A stretch of DNA of 64,000 nucleotides from Candidatus Thiodictyon syntrophicum (GTDB taxonomy: Bacteria > Pseudomonadota > Gammaproteobacteria > Chromatiales > Chromatiaceae), in assembly GCF_002813775.1 (NCBI RefSeq), contig NZ_CP020370.1, forward strand, positions 682,001 through 746,000, written 5' to 3'. The translations under genes were made by a program, and so were the position numbers. Shown here in pieces: positions 26,685 through 34,938 of this stretch. How positions within the stretch are numbered: position 1 is the first letter of the stretch; each line of letters starts with the position of its first letter. The notes beneath the pieces were generated by a model. The model saw only the letters and a list, made by a program, of their open reading frames with translations, made no database searches and was not told where the DNA came from.

Positions 26685-27690
26685 GATATGGCGGCAGGCG
26701 TGGAATTTGGCTGGGTCGGTGGAGACGGCGTCTACGGACATGGATGGGAATTAAGTAATGCTATAGATAACATGGGCTTAACGTTTGTTTTCGACGTTCA
26801 TTGCAATCAGCTAATTTATACCGTTGAACCAACGATTTCAGTTCCTGAGAAGAAGCCTGGGCCGGGTCGCCAACCGACGAAGCCACAAACAGATATAGAT
26901 CCCATAACGGTGAAGAACTATGGCACTTCTCTAAGTTCTCATGCATGGCGAAACGTTACAGTTCGCGATGCGGTTAAGGGGCCGTTGACGCTCTCAATTC
27001 ATGCGGAAAGAGTGTGGGTCTGGGATGGCAAAGGTGATCGTGCAATAGAGCGAGTCTTGGTAATAAGCCGAAATCTGGCCGACAATAAGATCAAATACTC
27101 GCTAAGCAACGTTGACTACATGGAGACACCGATTGAAAGGCTAGCATACATGCAAGCCCAACGATATTGGGTGGAGCGTGCCTTTCAGGAGGCTAAATCC
27201 GAAATCGGGATGTCTGATTATCAAGTTAGGAAATGGAATGCCTGGCACCATCATATGGCACTTGTCATGCTCTCACTCTCCTTTATCGTAAAAGAGCGTA
27301 TTACGCACAAACTTGAATACCCTTTATTAAGCTGCCGGGACGTTCGGCTGATGATTATCGCGTTACTAACGCAGGATGAGGCTATGGTTGAAAAGCGTAT
27401 TGCACAAATGGCGGTCAGGCATGATCAACGGCGTAGCGATATCGAGCGGCGTTACAAGATAGCCTAGCCAGGCTAGTTGAAAAGCGGCCAGAATTCAAGT
27501 TAACAAAGTAGAATTACTCTCCGACCACGTATTTCTTTCGTAAGCGTGAATAATGGCGTTAGGATTTTCCATCTAACGCTTCCGCCATTCTTGAAAGAAC
27601 GCCCGGGGATTACCAACGCAAGGTACTAGCGATCACCTAACTACGAAACACCATTCGCTCTTACCGCTCTAACCATCAGGCATCACTGAT

Positions 27691-28872
27691 TCAGCGCCGC
27701 ACATAATCCATGACCAGCCTGGCAAACAACCTTCTGAGTGCTTTCACAACAACTTGCGCATGCGTCTTGATCTTGAGTGAATAAGACGCTTCAGCCTGCG
27801 ATTGAAGGGCGCGAACCCCCATCCCTAATGAGTTGTTAAACGATCGAATCTCGTTCATAGCCAGGGAGATCTCACCGCATTGGGGTAATGGCATGTCAAC
27901 CGGCTGCATTGCACATGCGCTCTCGATATCGGATATAGCAGAGAGATCGGAAGAGAACACAATGCCATGCTGCGCCAGCCACTCCCGATCGTTGCCGATC
28001 ATTGCCTCAATCTTATTTCGACACTTCTTTTTCCTCAAACTATTAAGGGGGGCTGTTTGATGGCGTATTGGCCGATCAGCGAGCAACGAAATATATTTTC
28101 TTCTTTTTTGACATACCCCGTCCCAAAGATCCAATGTATTCGAATCGAACAGGTCCTTCCAACTCGGGGCCAGCTCATTGAAAAGACGCACATACCCCAA
28201 GACTTCAAGATCGCATGACTCATTCAGTCGGATGTTTGCTTCCAATGGTCCAGTGAGCCGTTTCCTCACGATTGCAGAGAGGATGTCATCGATGATGTCA
28301 GCGTCTTTCTGATAGGCGATCAGCTTGATACTCTCACGGCCAAAGCGTGCCTCCCAGGGCTTCAGGGTTTCCTGATACCGGCAATAACGATTCTCTCCAT
28401 CCGCCAGTTCGTCGACATAATCGGCCATCGTACCACGATAGCCACTCATGATCGCCTCCGAATAGGATGAGCGGATCAGTGAGTAATGATCACGGACAAC
28501 CACGATAATCGTTGGCCGATAATGGGAAAAATCCCGCGCGAACAACTCGATCTCGCGATCACGGAATCTCGACGAGAAAAATTCCGAGCTTACAAGAATA
28601 GTACCGTTCTTACCCTTCTCTATTTCATGAGCCAACTGCGTCACGGCGACGGCCCGCGAAACCCGGCGGTGATTCGGTATAAAAGTCCTCAGGCTTTCGT
28701 CCAGATAGCCAGCCGTCAGCAAACTATGACTACCCTGGAAAAAAAGATAATCCAGCTTGGGATATCCTATTCCTAGCTTTCCGAGTGCACGTGCATTCCT
28801 TGTACAATACTGCTGAAACGATGTCGTGCCGGTTTTTTCCAGACCGATATGCAATACCAGGGAACTGCTCAT
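27691..28872 (-). CDS. Sulfotransferase-like P-loop protein
   Basis: 393 residues starting with LVLHIGLEKTGTTSFQQY, the 5'-phosphosulfate-binding loop pattern of PAPS-dependent sulfotransferases (KTGTT). A 3'-phosphate-binding-like strand follows at IIVVVRDHYSLIRSSYSEAI (R and S in the RDP-like motif). These enzymes move sulfate onto sugars, lipids or proteins. Base composition is AT-richer than the core genes and it sits between two insertion sequences, suggesting transfer. The acceptor cannot be inferred. Confidence 0.75.
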   Translation of the reverse strand: MSSSLVLHIGLEKTGTTSFQQYCTRNARALGKLGIGYPKLDYLFFQGSHSLLTAGYLDESLRTFIPNHRRVSRAVAVTQLAHEIEKGKNGTILVSSEFFSSRFRDREIELFARDFSHYRPTIIVVVRDHYSLIRSSYSEAIMSGYRGTMADYVDELADGENRYCRYQETLKPWEARFGRESIKLIAYQKDADIIDDILSAIVRKRLTGPLEANIRLNESCDLEVLGYVRLFNELAPSWKDLFDSNTLDLWDGVCQKRRKYISLLADRPIRHQTAPLNSLRKKKCRNKIEAMIGNDREWLAQHGIVFSSDLSAISDIESACAMQPVDMPLPQCGEISLAMNEIRSFNNSLGMGVRALQSQAEASYSLKIKTHAQVVVKALRRLFARLVMDYVRR

Positions 28873-29263
28873 GATTCCTTATTCCTTAATACACTTAGGA
28901 GAGTCGCTCAGAGAAACCAAACTACCCGCGTATTCACTCGATAAATGAGCCCCCGGTCGGGGCTCAGGGTCACTCAGGACTTAACCCCTATTTCCGGCCG
29001 TATTTATTGCCGGTGCCATATCTCCTCAAACGACTAATCAGGAAGACACCGGTTAACCATCGACGAAGATGGATAGCCTCTACCGCAAAGGGCCTATGCA
29101 GAAAGAGCGTCGGCACAGAACATCCATTTGTCGGTGCAGTCATTCTCAGCCGACCATGTTACGGAGTCATGTCGTCCGCGTATCGCTGTGTATCGATCTG
29201 CTTCAGAGTGTTTCGATTGTTTTCGATGACTCGATATTGCGGAGAACCATCGCGTAAATCGGG
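28873..29263. other. Non-coding stretch upstream of the sulfotransferase
   Basis: About 390 bases with no convincing gene. A hairpin with GAGCCCC/GGGGCTC arms lies at about 28946-28966 but has no U-tract. The end (29257-29275) contains two CGTAAATCGGG units leading into the duplicated segment. Confidence 0.35.
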
Positions 29264-29282
29264 CGTAAATCGGGGACGTACC

Positions 29283-30627
29283 CTGAGGTATCCCCACGAA
29301 AACAGCCATAAAAACAGCGGCCTAGAATTCATTTTCAGTTTCGGTGTGCGTGCATGAGGGTTTGTTGCCACACTGTTAGGAAGGCAAAGCCCACAGGAGG
29401 CCCCTCATGCACGCGTCGATATTGTTGCACTCTTGGCTCGGTCAGTGGCTGTCATGTATCCACTTAAAACGCTTGGTATCGCTCTTCGACATGGTGGCCG
29501 CCTGCGTTGCCGGCACGGGTTTATCCATCACCTCGGTGGGACGGCGCCTGCCAGGCCCGACGTCCTTGAAACACAAGATCAAGCGTGCCGACCGCGTGAT
29601 CGGCAATCCTCACCTGTATCGCGAGCGCACGGCGATCTACGGCGCCCTGTCCCGGGTGACCCTGGCCCGGATTCCCGAACCGCTGATTCTCATCGACTGG
29701 TCGCCTATCAAGGTCGATCAATCCTTTCAACTGTTGCGCGCGTCGATCGCGGTCGGCGGTCACGCCTTGACCCTCTACGAGGAAATTCATCCCACCTGCG
29801 ACCTCGGCAACCCCAAGGTCCAAGAGCGTTTTCTCCACACCGTGGCGGGCTTGTTGCCGCCTGGTGCCGCACCCATCATCATCGCCGATGCCGGCTTTAA
29901 GGTGCCTTTTTTCCGTGCCGTCGAGGCCCTTGGCTGGCGCTGGGTCGGACGCCTGCGGGGGCGCGACTATGTGCGCCTGAACGCCGATTGGATTAGTGGC
30001 AAGTCGTTGTTTACGAAAGCAACAACAAAACCCGTTCGGCTCGGCATCGGCGACTGGGTGAGAAGCAACCCATTGCCCGTCGTCATGGTCTTGGTCCGTC
30101 TGCCCAAGTGCGGTCGTCATGATAAGACAGCATCCGGGCGCATCGCACGCTCGCGCAAAAGTCGCAAGGCCGCCCGCAGTCAGCGTGAGCCGTGGCTGCT
30201 CATGGCGACGCGCCGTTTGGGGCATTTGGCAGCGAAGGCGATCGTGCGCATCTATCGCCAGCGCATGCAGATAGAAGAAGGCTTCCGCGACATGAAGAAC
30301 CTGTACTTTGGTCAGGGCTACGAGGCCAACCGTTCACACGACCTCAAGCGCCTTTCCATTCTCGTTATGATTGCCGCACTGGCGGCTTTCCTACTCTTTA
30401 TGATCGGTGCGACGGCGGAGCGATTGAACCTCCAGCGCGGTATGCATGCGAGCAGTTCCAAGCGCCGCGTCTATTCCCTGTCGTTTCTTGCCTCGCTCAT
30501 TCTGAATATCACGAAAGTGGAGATCGCTCTATCCGAGTTCCTAGCGCCGGAAGAGCAGGTGGCCCAATTCCATCAGGCGCTATTGTTGGGTGAATAAACG
30601 GAGGCGAAATTCGTGGGGATACCTCAG
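29283..30627 (+). mobile_element. IS4-family insertion sequence
   Basis: 1345 bases with perfect 18-base inverted ends (CTGAGGTATCCCCACGAA at 29283 and its complement ending 30627) and a 9-base target duplication GGACGTACC (29274-29282 and 30628-30636), as for IS10-like IS4 members. It lies in the non-coding end of duplicate copy 1 and leaves vapC untouched. Confidence 0.9.
29407..30597 (+). CDS. IS4-family DDE transposase
   Basis: 396 residues. Catalytic residues are D in LILIDWSPIK, D in IIIADAGFK and E in the YREK signature YRQRMQIEEGFRDMK (Y-x2-R-x3-E-x6-K). The gene appears intact and lies between the inverted ends, so the element may still be active. Confidence 0.9.
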   Translation: MHASILLHSWLGQWLSCIHLKRLVSLFDMVAACVAGTGLSITSVGRRLPGPTSLKHKIKRADRVIGNPHLYRERTAIYGALSRVTLARIPEPLILIDWSPIKVDQSFQLLRASIAVGGHALTLYEEIHPTCDLGNPKVQERFLHTVAGLLPPGAAPIIIADAGFKVPFFRAVEALGWRWVGRLRGRDYVRLNADWISGKSLFTKATTKPVRLGIGDWVRSNPLPVVMVLVRLPKCGRHDKTASGRIARSRKSRKAARSQREPWLLMATRRLGHLAAKAIVRIYRQRMQIEEGFRDMKNLYFGQGYEANRSHDLKRLSILVMIAALAAFLLFMIGATAERLNLQRGMHASSSKRRVYSLSFLASLILNITKVEIALSEFLAPEEQVAQFHQALLLGE

Positions 30628-30684
30628 GGACGTACCCCGGTTTGCCCCTCGTCGAGATGCTTGCTGTTGGTCGCGAAGCGCCCG

Positions 30685-31095
30685 CTAGCCGAGCCAGTTC
30701 TCCAACCGCAGCCCCGGAACCCGCCCGAAGTCATCCAGATTGTTCGTGACCAGGATCAGACCCTCGGCCAAGGCATGGGCGGCGATCTTGGTGTCCATGC
30801 ACCCGATCGGCTGCCCTCTTCGCCGTAGGTCCGCGGCCACGGCGCCGTACCGGTCGGCAGCCCGTACACCCCAGTCCAGGACTGGCACATCGGCGAGAAA
30901 CGCGTCGATCAAAGCGCGGCGGCGCGCGGCCTCGGCTGGCAAGAGCGCCTGTCCGTAACGCAGTTCGGCCCGGGTCACGGCGGAGATCGCGACCTGATTC
31001 GCCCGCAGCGCGGTGCGGACGCGAGCGACCAGTGCCATGTCATGCCTCTTGAGGAAGTAGCTTGCGATGTCCGTATCCACCAGGTACCGGATCAT
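30685..31095 (-). CDS. vapC: VapC-type PIN-domain toxin, copy 1
   Basis: 136 residues with the PIN acidic residues D7 (VDTD), E44 (TRAEL), D101 (GCMDTKIAAHAL) and D121/D122 (TNNLDDF). Such enzymes cleave specific tRNA or rRNA with Mg2+/Mn2+. It overlaps the antitoxin stop by ATGA. It differs from the second copy (55182-55592) at only a handful of residues, for example R17 for K17 and a C-terminal G for R. Confidence 0.9.
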   Translation of the reverse strand: MIRYLVDTDIASYFLKRHDMALVARVRTALRANQVAISAVTRAELRYGQALLPAEAARRRALIDAFLADVPVLDWGVRAADRYGAVAADLRRRGQPIGCMDTKIAAHALAEGLILVTNNLDDFGRVPGLRLENWLG

Positions 31096-31364
31096 TCCGT
31101 CCAGTTTTCCAAGGGGTTGCGGGGACTCTCGACGGGGTTTTCACGCTCGGCGAGGAAGTCGTGCGGTAATGGCGACTCGTCCAGGAGGGCAAACAGCAGC
31201 GCCAAGCGGTCCTCGTCGGGACCCGGTGCTTTGGAACTCAGGGTAATCTCGCCGGTCGCCTCATCCTTGCGCACCCAGACCTCCTCGCCGGCCAGTTCAA
31301 AGCCCGGGGGCAGGCGTAGGGTCTGTTGGTGGCCGGTGGTCTCGAGTTTAGCGGTTGCGATCAT
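31092..31364 (-). CDS. vapB: VapB-type antitoxin, copy 1
   Basis: 90 residues with the AbrB/MazE-like N-terminal swapped-hairpin DNA-binding fold (KLETTGHQQTLRLPPGFEL, then EEVWVRKDEATGEITL), as in VagC/VapB antitoxins, and a C-terminal helix to bind VapC. Upstream, GTAG-GAG-CTAC (31379-31389) is a candidate operator half-site pair for autorepression. It differs from copy 2 at about two residues. Confidence 0.85.
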   Translation of the reverse strand: MIATAKLETTGHQQTLRLPPGFELAGEEVWVRKDEATGEITLSSKAPGPDEDRLALLFALLDESPLPHDFLAERENPVESPRNPLENWTE

Positions 31365-31424
31365 GGGGATGGTCTCGCAGTAGGAGCTACGGGGTAGGTT
31401 ACACCAATCGGACCGGCAAAGAAA

Positions 31425-31444
31425 AAGCGGCCCGCAGGCCGCTT
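31425..31444 (-). terminator. Rho-independent terminator of gltD copy 1
   Basis: AAGCGGCC-CGCA-GGCCGCTT forms an 8-base GC-rich stem; on the minus strand it is followed by TTTCTTTG. It lies between gltD and vapB and separates the two transcripts. Confidence 0.7.
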
Positions 31445-31473
31445 CTTCGTCAGTCTGGTCTGCCGCTGCTCAC

Positions 31474-32940
31474 CTACCTCGGCAAATCCGACCGCCCCAT
31501 CAACCACTCATCCACCGCCCGCGCACACTGCCGCCCCTCGCGGATCGCCCACACGACGAGCGACTGCCCGCGCCGCATGTCCCCCGCCCCGAACACCCCA
31601 GGCACCGAAGTCTGATAGGCCCCCACCCCCTCAGTCGTCGCCTTGACGTTGCCGCGCGGGTCGAGTTCCAGCCCCGTCTCGGCCTTGAGCGCCTCGATCA
31701 TGCCGACGTGTACGGGATGGACGAAGCCCATGGCGAGCAGCACCAGATCCGCCTTGAACTCGGCCTCGGACCCCGGGACCTCGGACATCTGCCAGCGCCC
31801 TTGGGCATCCTTGTCCCACTGCACCAGACAGTACTTGACCGCCTGGACCCGCCCCTGGTCGTCGCCGACAAAGCCCTTGGTCAGCACATTCCAGTGCCGC
31901 TCGCAGCCTTCCTCTTGCGATGAAGAGGTCCGCAGCTTGTTCGGCCAGTCCGGCCAGGTCAACCCCTTGTCCTCCTTGACCGGCGGCTTGTCCAGGATCT
32001 CGATCTGGGTGACCGACTTGGCGCCGTGGCGGTTGGAGGTGCCGATGCAGTCCGAGCCGGTGTCGCCGCCGCCGATGACCAGGACCCGTTTGCCGTTGGC
32101 GTTGATGAATTCGTCATCCGGGACATAGGACCCCTGGACCCGCTTGCTGTTGCGGGTGAGGAAGTCCATGGCGAAGTGGATACCGGTCAACTCGCGTCCG
32201 GGTGCGGGCAGGTCGCGGGGCGCTTCGCAGCCGCCGGCCAGGACCAGGGCGTCGTAGTCGGCGCGCAGCTTGGCGACCGGGATGTCGCGGCCGATGTGGG
32301 CGTGGGTGTGGAACTCCACGCCTTCGGTGCGCATCTGCGATTGACGCCGGTCGATGAGCTTCTTGCTGAGCTTGAAGTCCGGGATGCCGTAGCGCAGCAG
32401 GCCGCCGATGCGGTCGGCCTTCTCGTAGACGGCGACCTGGTGTCCGGCGCGCGCCAGTTGCTGGGCGCAGGCGAGCCCGGCGGGGCCGGAGCCGACCACG
32501 GCGACGCGCTTGCCGGTGCGCCGCTCCGGGACCTGGGGTTTGATCCAGCCCTGTTCCCAGGCCTTGTCGACGATGGCACATTCGATGGTCTTGATGGCCA
32601 CCGGGGCGTCGCCGATGTTGAGCGTGCAGGCGGCCTCGCAGGGGGCGGGGCAGATGCGGCCGGTGAACTCGGGGAAGTTGTTGGTGGAGTGCAGGACCTC
32701 GATGGCCAGTTGCCAGTCGCCCTTGTAGGTCAGGTCATTCCAGTCGGGGATGATGTTGTTGACCGGGCACCCCTGGTGACAGAAGGGGATGCCGCAGTCC
32801 ATGCAGCGCGCGGCCTGGGTGCTGACCTCGGCGTCGGTCAGCGGGATGACGAACTCCTGATAGTTGACGACACGGTCGGACACCGGCTCGTAGCGGCGGT
32901 CGCGCCGGTCGTGTTCCATGAATCCGGTCGGCTTACCCAT
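31474..32940 (-). CDS. gltD: Glutamate synthase small-subunit (GltD), copy 1
   Basis: 488 residues from ATG 32940 ([11 protein letters not shown]). The N-terminal [4Fe-4S] cysteines C46, C49, C54 and C58 are present, with the second cluster CPAPCEAAC, the FAD fold [16 protein letters not shown] and the NADPH fold [13 protein letters not shown]. The protein differs from copies 2 and 3 at very few places (for example T for S in RELTGIHF, K for R in PPVKED, V for I in KGFVGDD), while DNA differences are mostly silent. Upstream is only a fragment of gltB, so how it is transcribed and what it pairs with is unclear; it may use the GltB of the intact operon. Confidence 0.9.
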   Translation of the reverse strand: MGKPTGFMEHDRRDRRYEPVSDRVVNYQEFVIPLTDAEVSTQAARCMDCGIPFCHQGCPVNNIIPDWNDLTYKGDWQLAIEVLHSTNNFPEFTGRICPAPCEAACTLNIGDAPVAIKTIECAIVDKAWEQGWIKPQVPERRTGKRVAVVGSGPAGLACAQQLARAGHQVAVYEKADRIGGLLRYGIPDFKLSKKLIDRRQSQMRTEGVEFHTHAHIGRDIPVAKLRADYDALVLAGGCEAPRDLPAPGRELTGIHFAMDFLTRNSKRVQGSYVPDDEFINANGKRVLVIGGGDTGSDCIGTSNRHGAKSVTQIEILDKPPVKEDKGLTWPDWPNKLRTSSSQEEGCERHWNVLTKGFVGDDQGRVQAVKYCLVQWDKDAQGRWQMSEVPGSEAEFKADLVLLAMGFVHPVHVGMIEALKAETGLELDPRGNVKATTEGVGAYQTSVPGVFGAGDMRRGQSLVVWAIREGRQCARAVDEWLMGRSDLPR

Positions 32941-33752
32941 GGCTGTTCTCCCGCGTGACCTTGATCGGGCGCTGCTTGGTGGGTTGCAGTTCGACCATGG
33001 AGAGGTTGCAGCGGTCCTCGAAGGTGCCGTCGCCATTGAGCACATAGGCGATGCCGCCGGACATGCCGGCGGCGAAGTTGCGCCCGGTGTGACCCAGGAC
33101 CACGGCGATGCCGCCGGTCATGTACTCGCAGCCGTGGTCGCCGACGCCTTCGACCACCGCGGTGGCGCCGGAGTTGCGCACGCAGAAACGTTCGCCGGCC
33201 ACGCCGCGGAAGTAGCACTCGCCGCTGATGGCGCCGTAGAGCACGGTGTTGCCGATGATGATGTTGTCTTCGGCGCGGGCGATGGCGCAGTCCCGCGGCG
33301 GGTAGATGATGAGGCGCCCGCCGGAGAGGCCCTTGCCGACATAGTCGTTGGCCTCGCCTTCCAGCTCGATGGTGACGCCCTTCGCACTCCAGGCGCCGAA
33401 GGATTGGCCGCCGGTGCCGCGCGCCTTGATGTGGATGCTGTCCTCGGGCAGGCCGGCGTGACCGTAGCGCTCCGCTACCCGGCCGGAGAGCATGGCGCCG
33501 AAGGTGCGGTTGTAGTTGTGCACCCGGGTCTCGATGGCGACCGGCTCGCCGCGTTGCAGGGCGGGTTGGGCCTGCTTGATCAGATCGTGATCGAGCGACT
33601 GGTCGAGGCCGTGGTCCTGGGTCTCGCGGTTGGAGATGGCGACCTCCAGGCCGACCTTGGGCTTCATCAGGAGGCGGGTGAAGTCCAGGCCCTGGGCCTT
33701 CCAGTGGTCGAGGGCGCGGCGCATCTCCAGGCGATCGGACTGGCCGATCATC
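32933..33752 (-). pseudogene. gltB: gltB 3' fragment with internal deletion, copy 1
   Basis: Only the C-terminal GXGXG beta-helix domain of the large subunit remains (from [17 protein letters not shown] to VTRENSHG). Relative to the intact gene it lacks 279 bases (93 codons, in frame) between two TGGGTTG heptamers, consistent with slipped recombination. The amidotransferase, FMN and 3Fe-4S regions are absent. The frame overlaps gltD by the same ATGGGTAA octamer as in the intact operon. Confidence 0.9.
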
Positions 33753-33906
33753 GCGGGCGTCGCCCTTGCAGCCCAAATATTCGCCGTTTTTCCTGGCCGC
33801 TTGGCTGCTATGATTCGACTCAGGCGGACCGACCCGGACCGCACGACTGATCGCGGCGTTTCTCTCGTTCGAGCATCGTCATCGACCCGCTAACGAGTAT
33901 CGATCC

Positions 33907-34914
33907 ATGCCGAGCGCTGACCAACTCAAGGCCCTGCTCAAGTCCCATGCGGAGGGGGACGACGATCGCTTTTACTCGGTCGCCATGCAAGTCGCCGCCC
34001 ACGAGGCACGCGCGGGGCATGGCAAGCTGGCGACCGAACTGCGGTCACTCATCGACGACGCCAAGGCGCGCCGCGCGATGGGTCAGCCCGAGACCGGTTC
34101 CGACCAGGGCCCGACCCCCATCGGCAAGCCACGCGGCGCGCTCGCCGAACTGTTATCGGCGACCTACCCGAAGGCAAGGCTTCCCACCATGGTGCTGAAC
34201 GACCCGCTCGCCGCGCAGCTTCAGCGGATCATCAAGGAACAGCGCCACTTTGCCTTGATCCGCGAGCACGGGTTGACCCCAAGGCGCAAGCTCCTGCTGG
34301 TCGGCCCACCGGGGACCGGCAAGACGTTGACCGCCGGGGTCCTCGCCGGAGAGCTTGGCATTCCGCTGTTCACGGTGCGTCAGGACGTACTGATCTCCAA
34401 GTTGCTGGGTGAAACCGCGGCAAAGCTGCGTCAGGTGTTCAATGCCATGGCTGCCACGCGCGCTATCTATTTTTTCGATGAGTTTGACGCACTCGGCTCC
34501 CAGCGTGGCCTGACCAACGATGTCGGTGAGATCCGCCGCGTCTTAAACAGCTTCCTGGTGATGATCGAGCAAGACCTGTCCAACAGCATCATCATTGCTG
34601 CAACCAATCATCCGGAGATTCTGGACTACGCCCTGTTCCGGCGCTTCGACGACGTGCTCCACTACGACTTGCCCGGCCAAGAGCAGATTCACCTGCTGCT
34701 CCTGAACCGGCTGAGCGGCTTGGCCGTCCGGGGTATCGATTGGGATACACTGTCGCAAGCGGCGGCGGGACTGAGCTTCGCGGAGATCACCCGGGCGGCC
34801 GACGAAGCGATTAAGGATGCCCTGATCCATGACCGTAAGACTGTAACCCAGACCGACATCGCCGGCTTCATCAATGAGCGCCAAGCCATCGCGAGCCGGC
34901 TGGCAAGGAATTAA
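33907..34914 (+). CDS. ietA: AAA ATPase of an IetAS-type module
   Basis: 335 residues with Walker A GPPGTGKT (133-140), Walker B IYFFDEFDAL (D191, E192), the second region of homology around AATNHPEILDYALFRRFDD, and a C-terminal helical lid. The pairing with a downstream subtilisin-like protease is the hallmark of IetAS, described as a Ti-plasmid toxin-antitoxin module (IetA antitoxin, IetS toxin) and later reported in phage defence. The gene starts about 150 bases after the gltB fragment and runs opposite to it; the gap to ietS is 24 bases. Symbol assigned by architecture, not by search. Confidence 0.75.
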   Translation: MPSADQLKALLKSHAEGDDDRFYSVAMQVAAHEARAGHGKLATELRSLIDDAKARRAMGQPETGSDQGPTPIGKPRGALAELLSATYPKARLPTMVLNDPLAAQLQRIIKEQRHFALIREHGLTPRRKLLLVGPPGTGKTLTAGVLAGELGIPLFTVRQDVLISKLLGETAAKLRQVFNAMAATRAIYFFDEFDALGSQRGLTNDVGEIRRVLNSFLVMIEQDLSNSIIIAATNHPEILDYALFRRFDDVLHYDLPGQEQIHLLLLNRLSGLAVRGIDWDTLSQAAAGLSFAEITRAADEAIKDALIHDRKTVTQTDIAGFINERQAIASRLARN

Positions 34915-34938
34915 ACCTCAAGCAGGCGACAAGGAACC

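Larger units (their letters stand above)
24900..27467 (+). pseudogene. IS701-type DDE transposase split by the nested IS
   Basis: The 5' part (GTG 24900 to 25521) and 3' part (26692 to 27467) join exactly in frame once the nested element and one 7-base duplicate are removed, giving about 465 residues. DDE candidates are D in IIDESAHLKKG, D in GGDGVYGHG and E in ERAFQEAKSEIG. AGVSRQYAGVVGKVDNCQVGVY is characteristic of the family. In its present state the gene is broken, so this copy cannot make full transposase. Confidence 0.85.
24811..27513 (+). mobile_element. IS701-like insertion sequence, interrupted by a second IS
   Basis: Outer ends TTCTACTTTGT (24811-24821) and ACAAAGTAGAA (27503-27513) are perfect inverted repeats. 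TTAC flanks both sides (24807-24810 and 27514-27517), a 4-base target duplication as expected for IS701 relatives. Removing the nested element leaves about 1.53 kb, a normal IS701 size. Base composition is clearly AT-richer than the surrounding genes. Confidence 0.8.
29264..33752. repeat. Segmental duplicate copy 1: vapBC, gltD and 3' gltB, with an IS4 inserted
   Basis: Apart from the IS (29283-30636 including one target duplicate), this segment matches 55115-58534 from CGTAAATCGGGGACGT to GGCCGATCATC. It differs from copy 3 at many mostly silent positions, contains a 279-base internal deletion in gltB, and has diverged sequence between the gltD stop and terminator (31445-31473). Confidence 0.85.
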
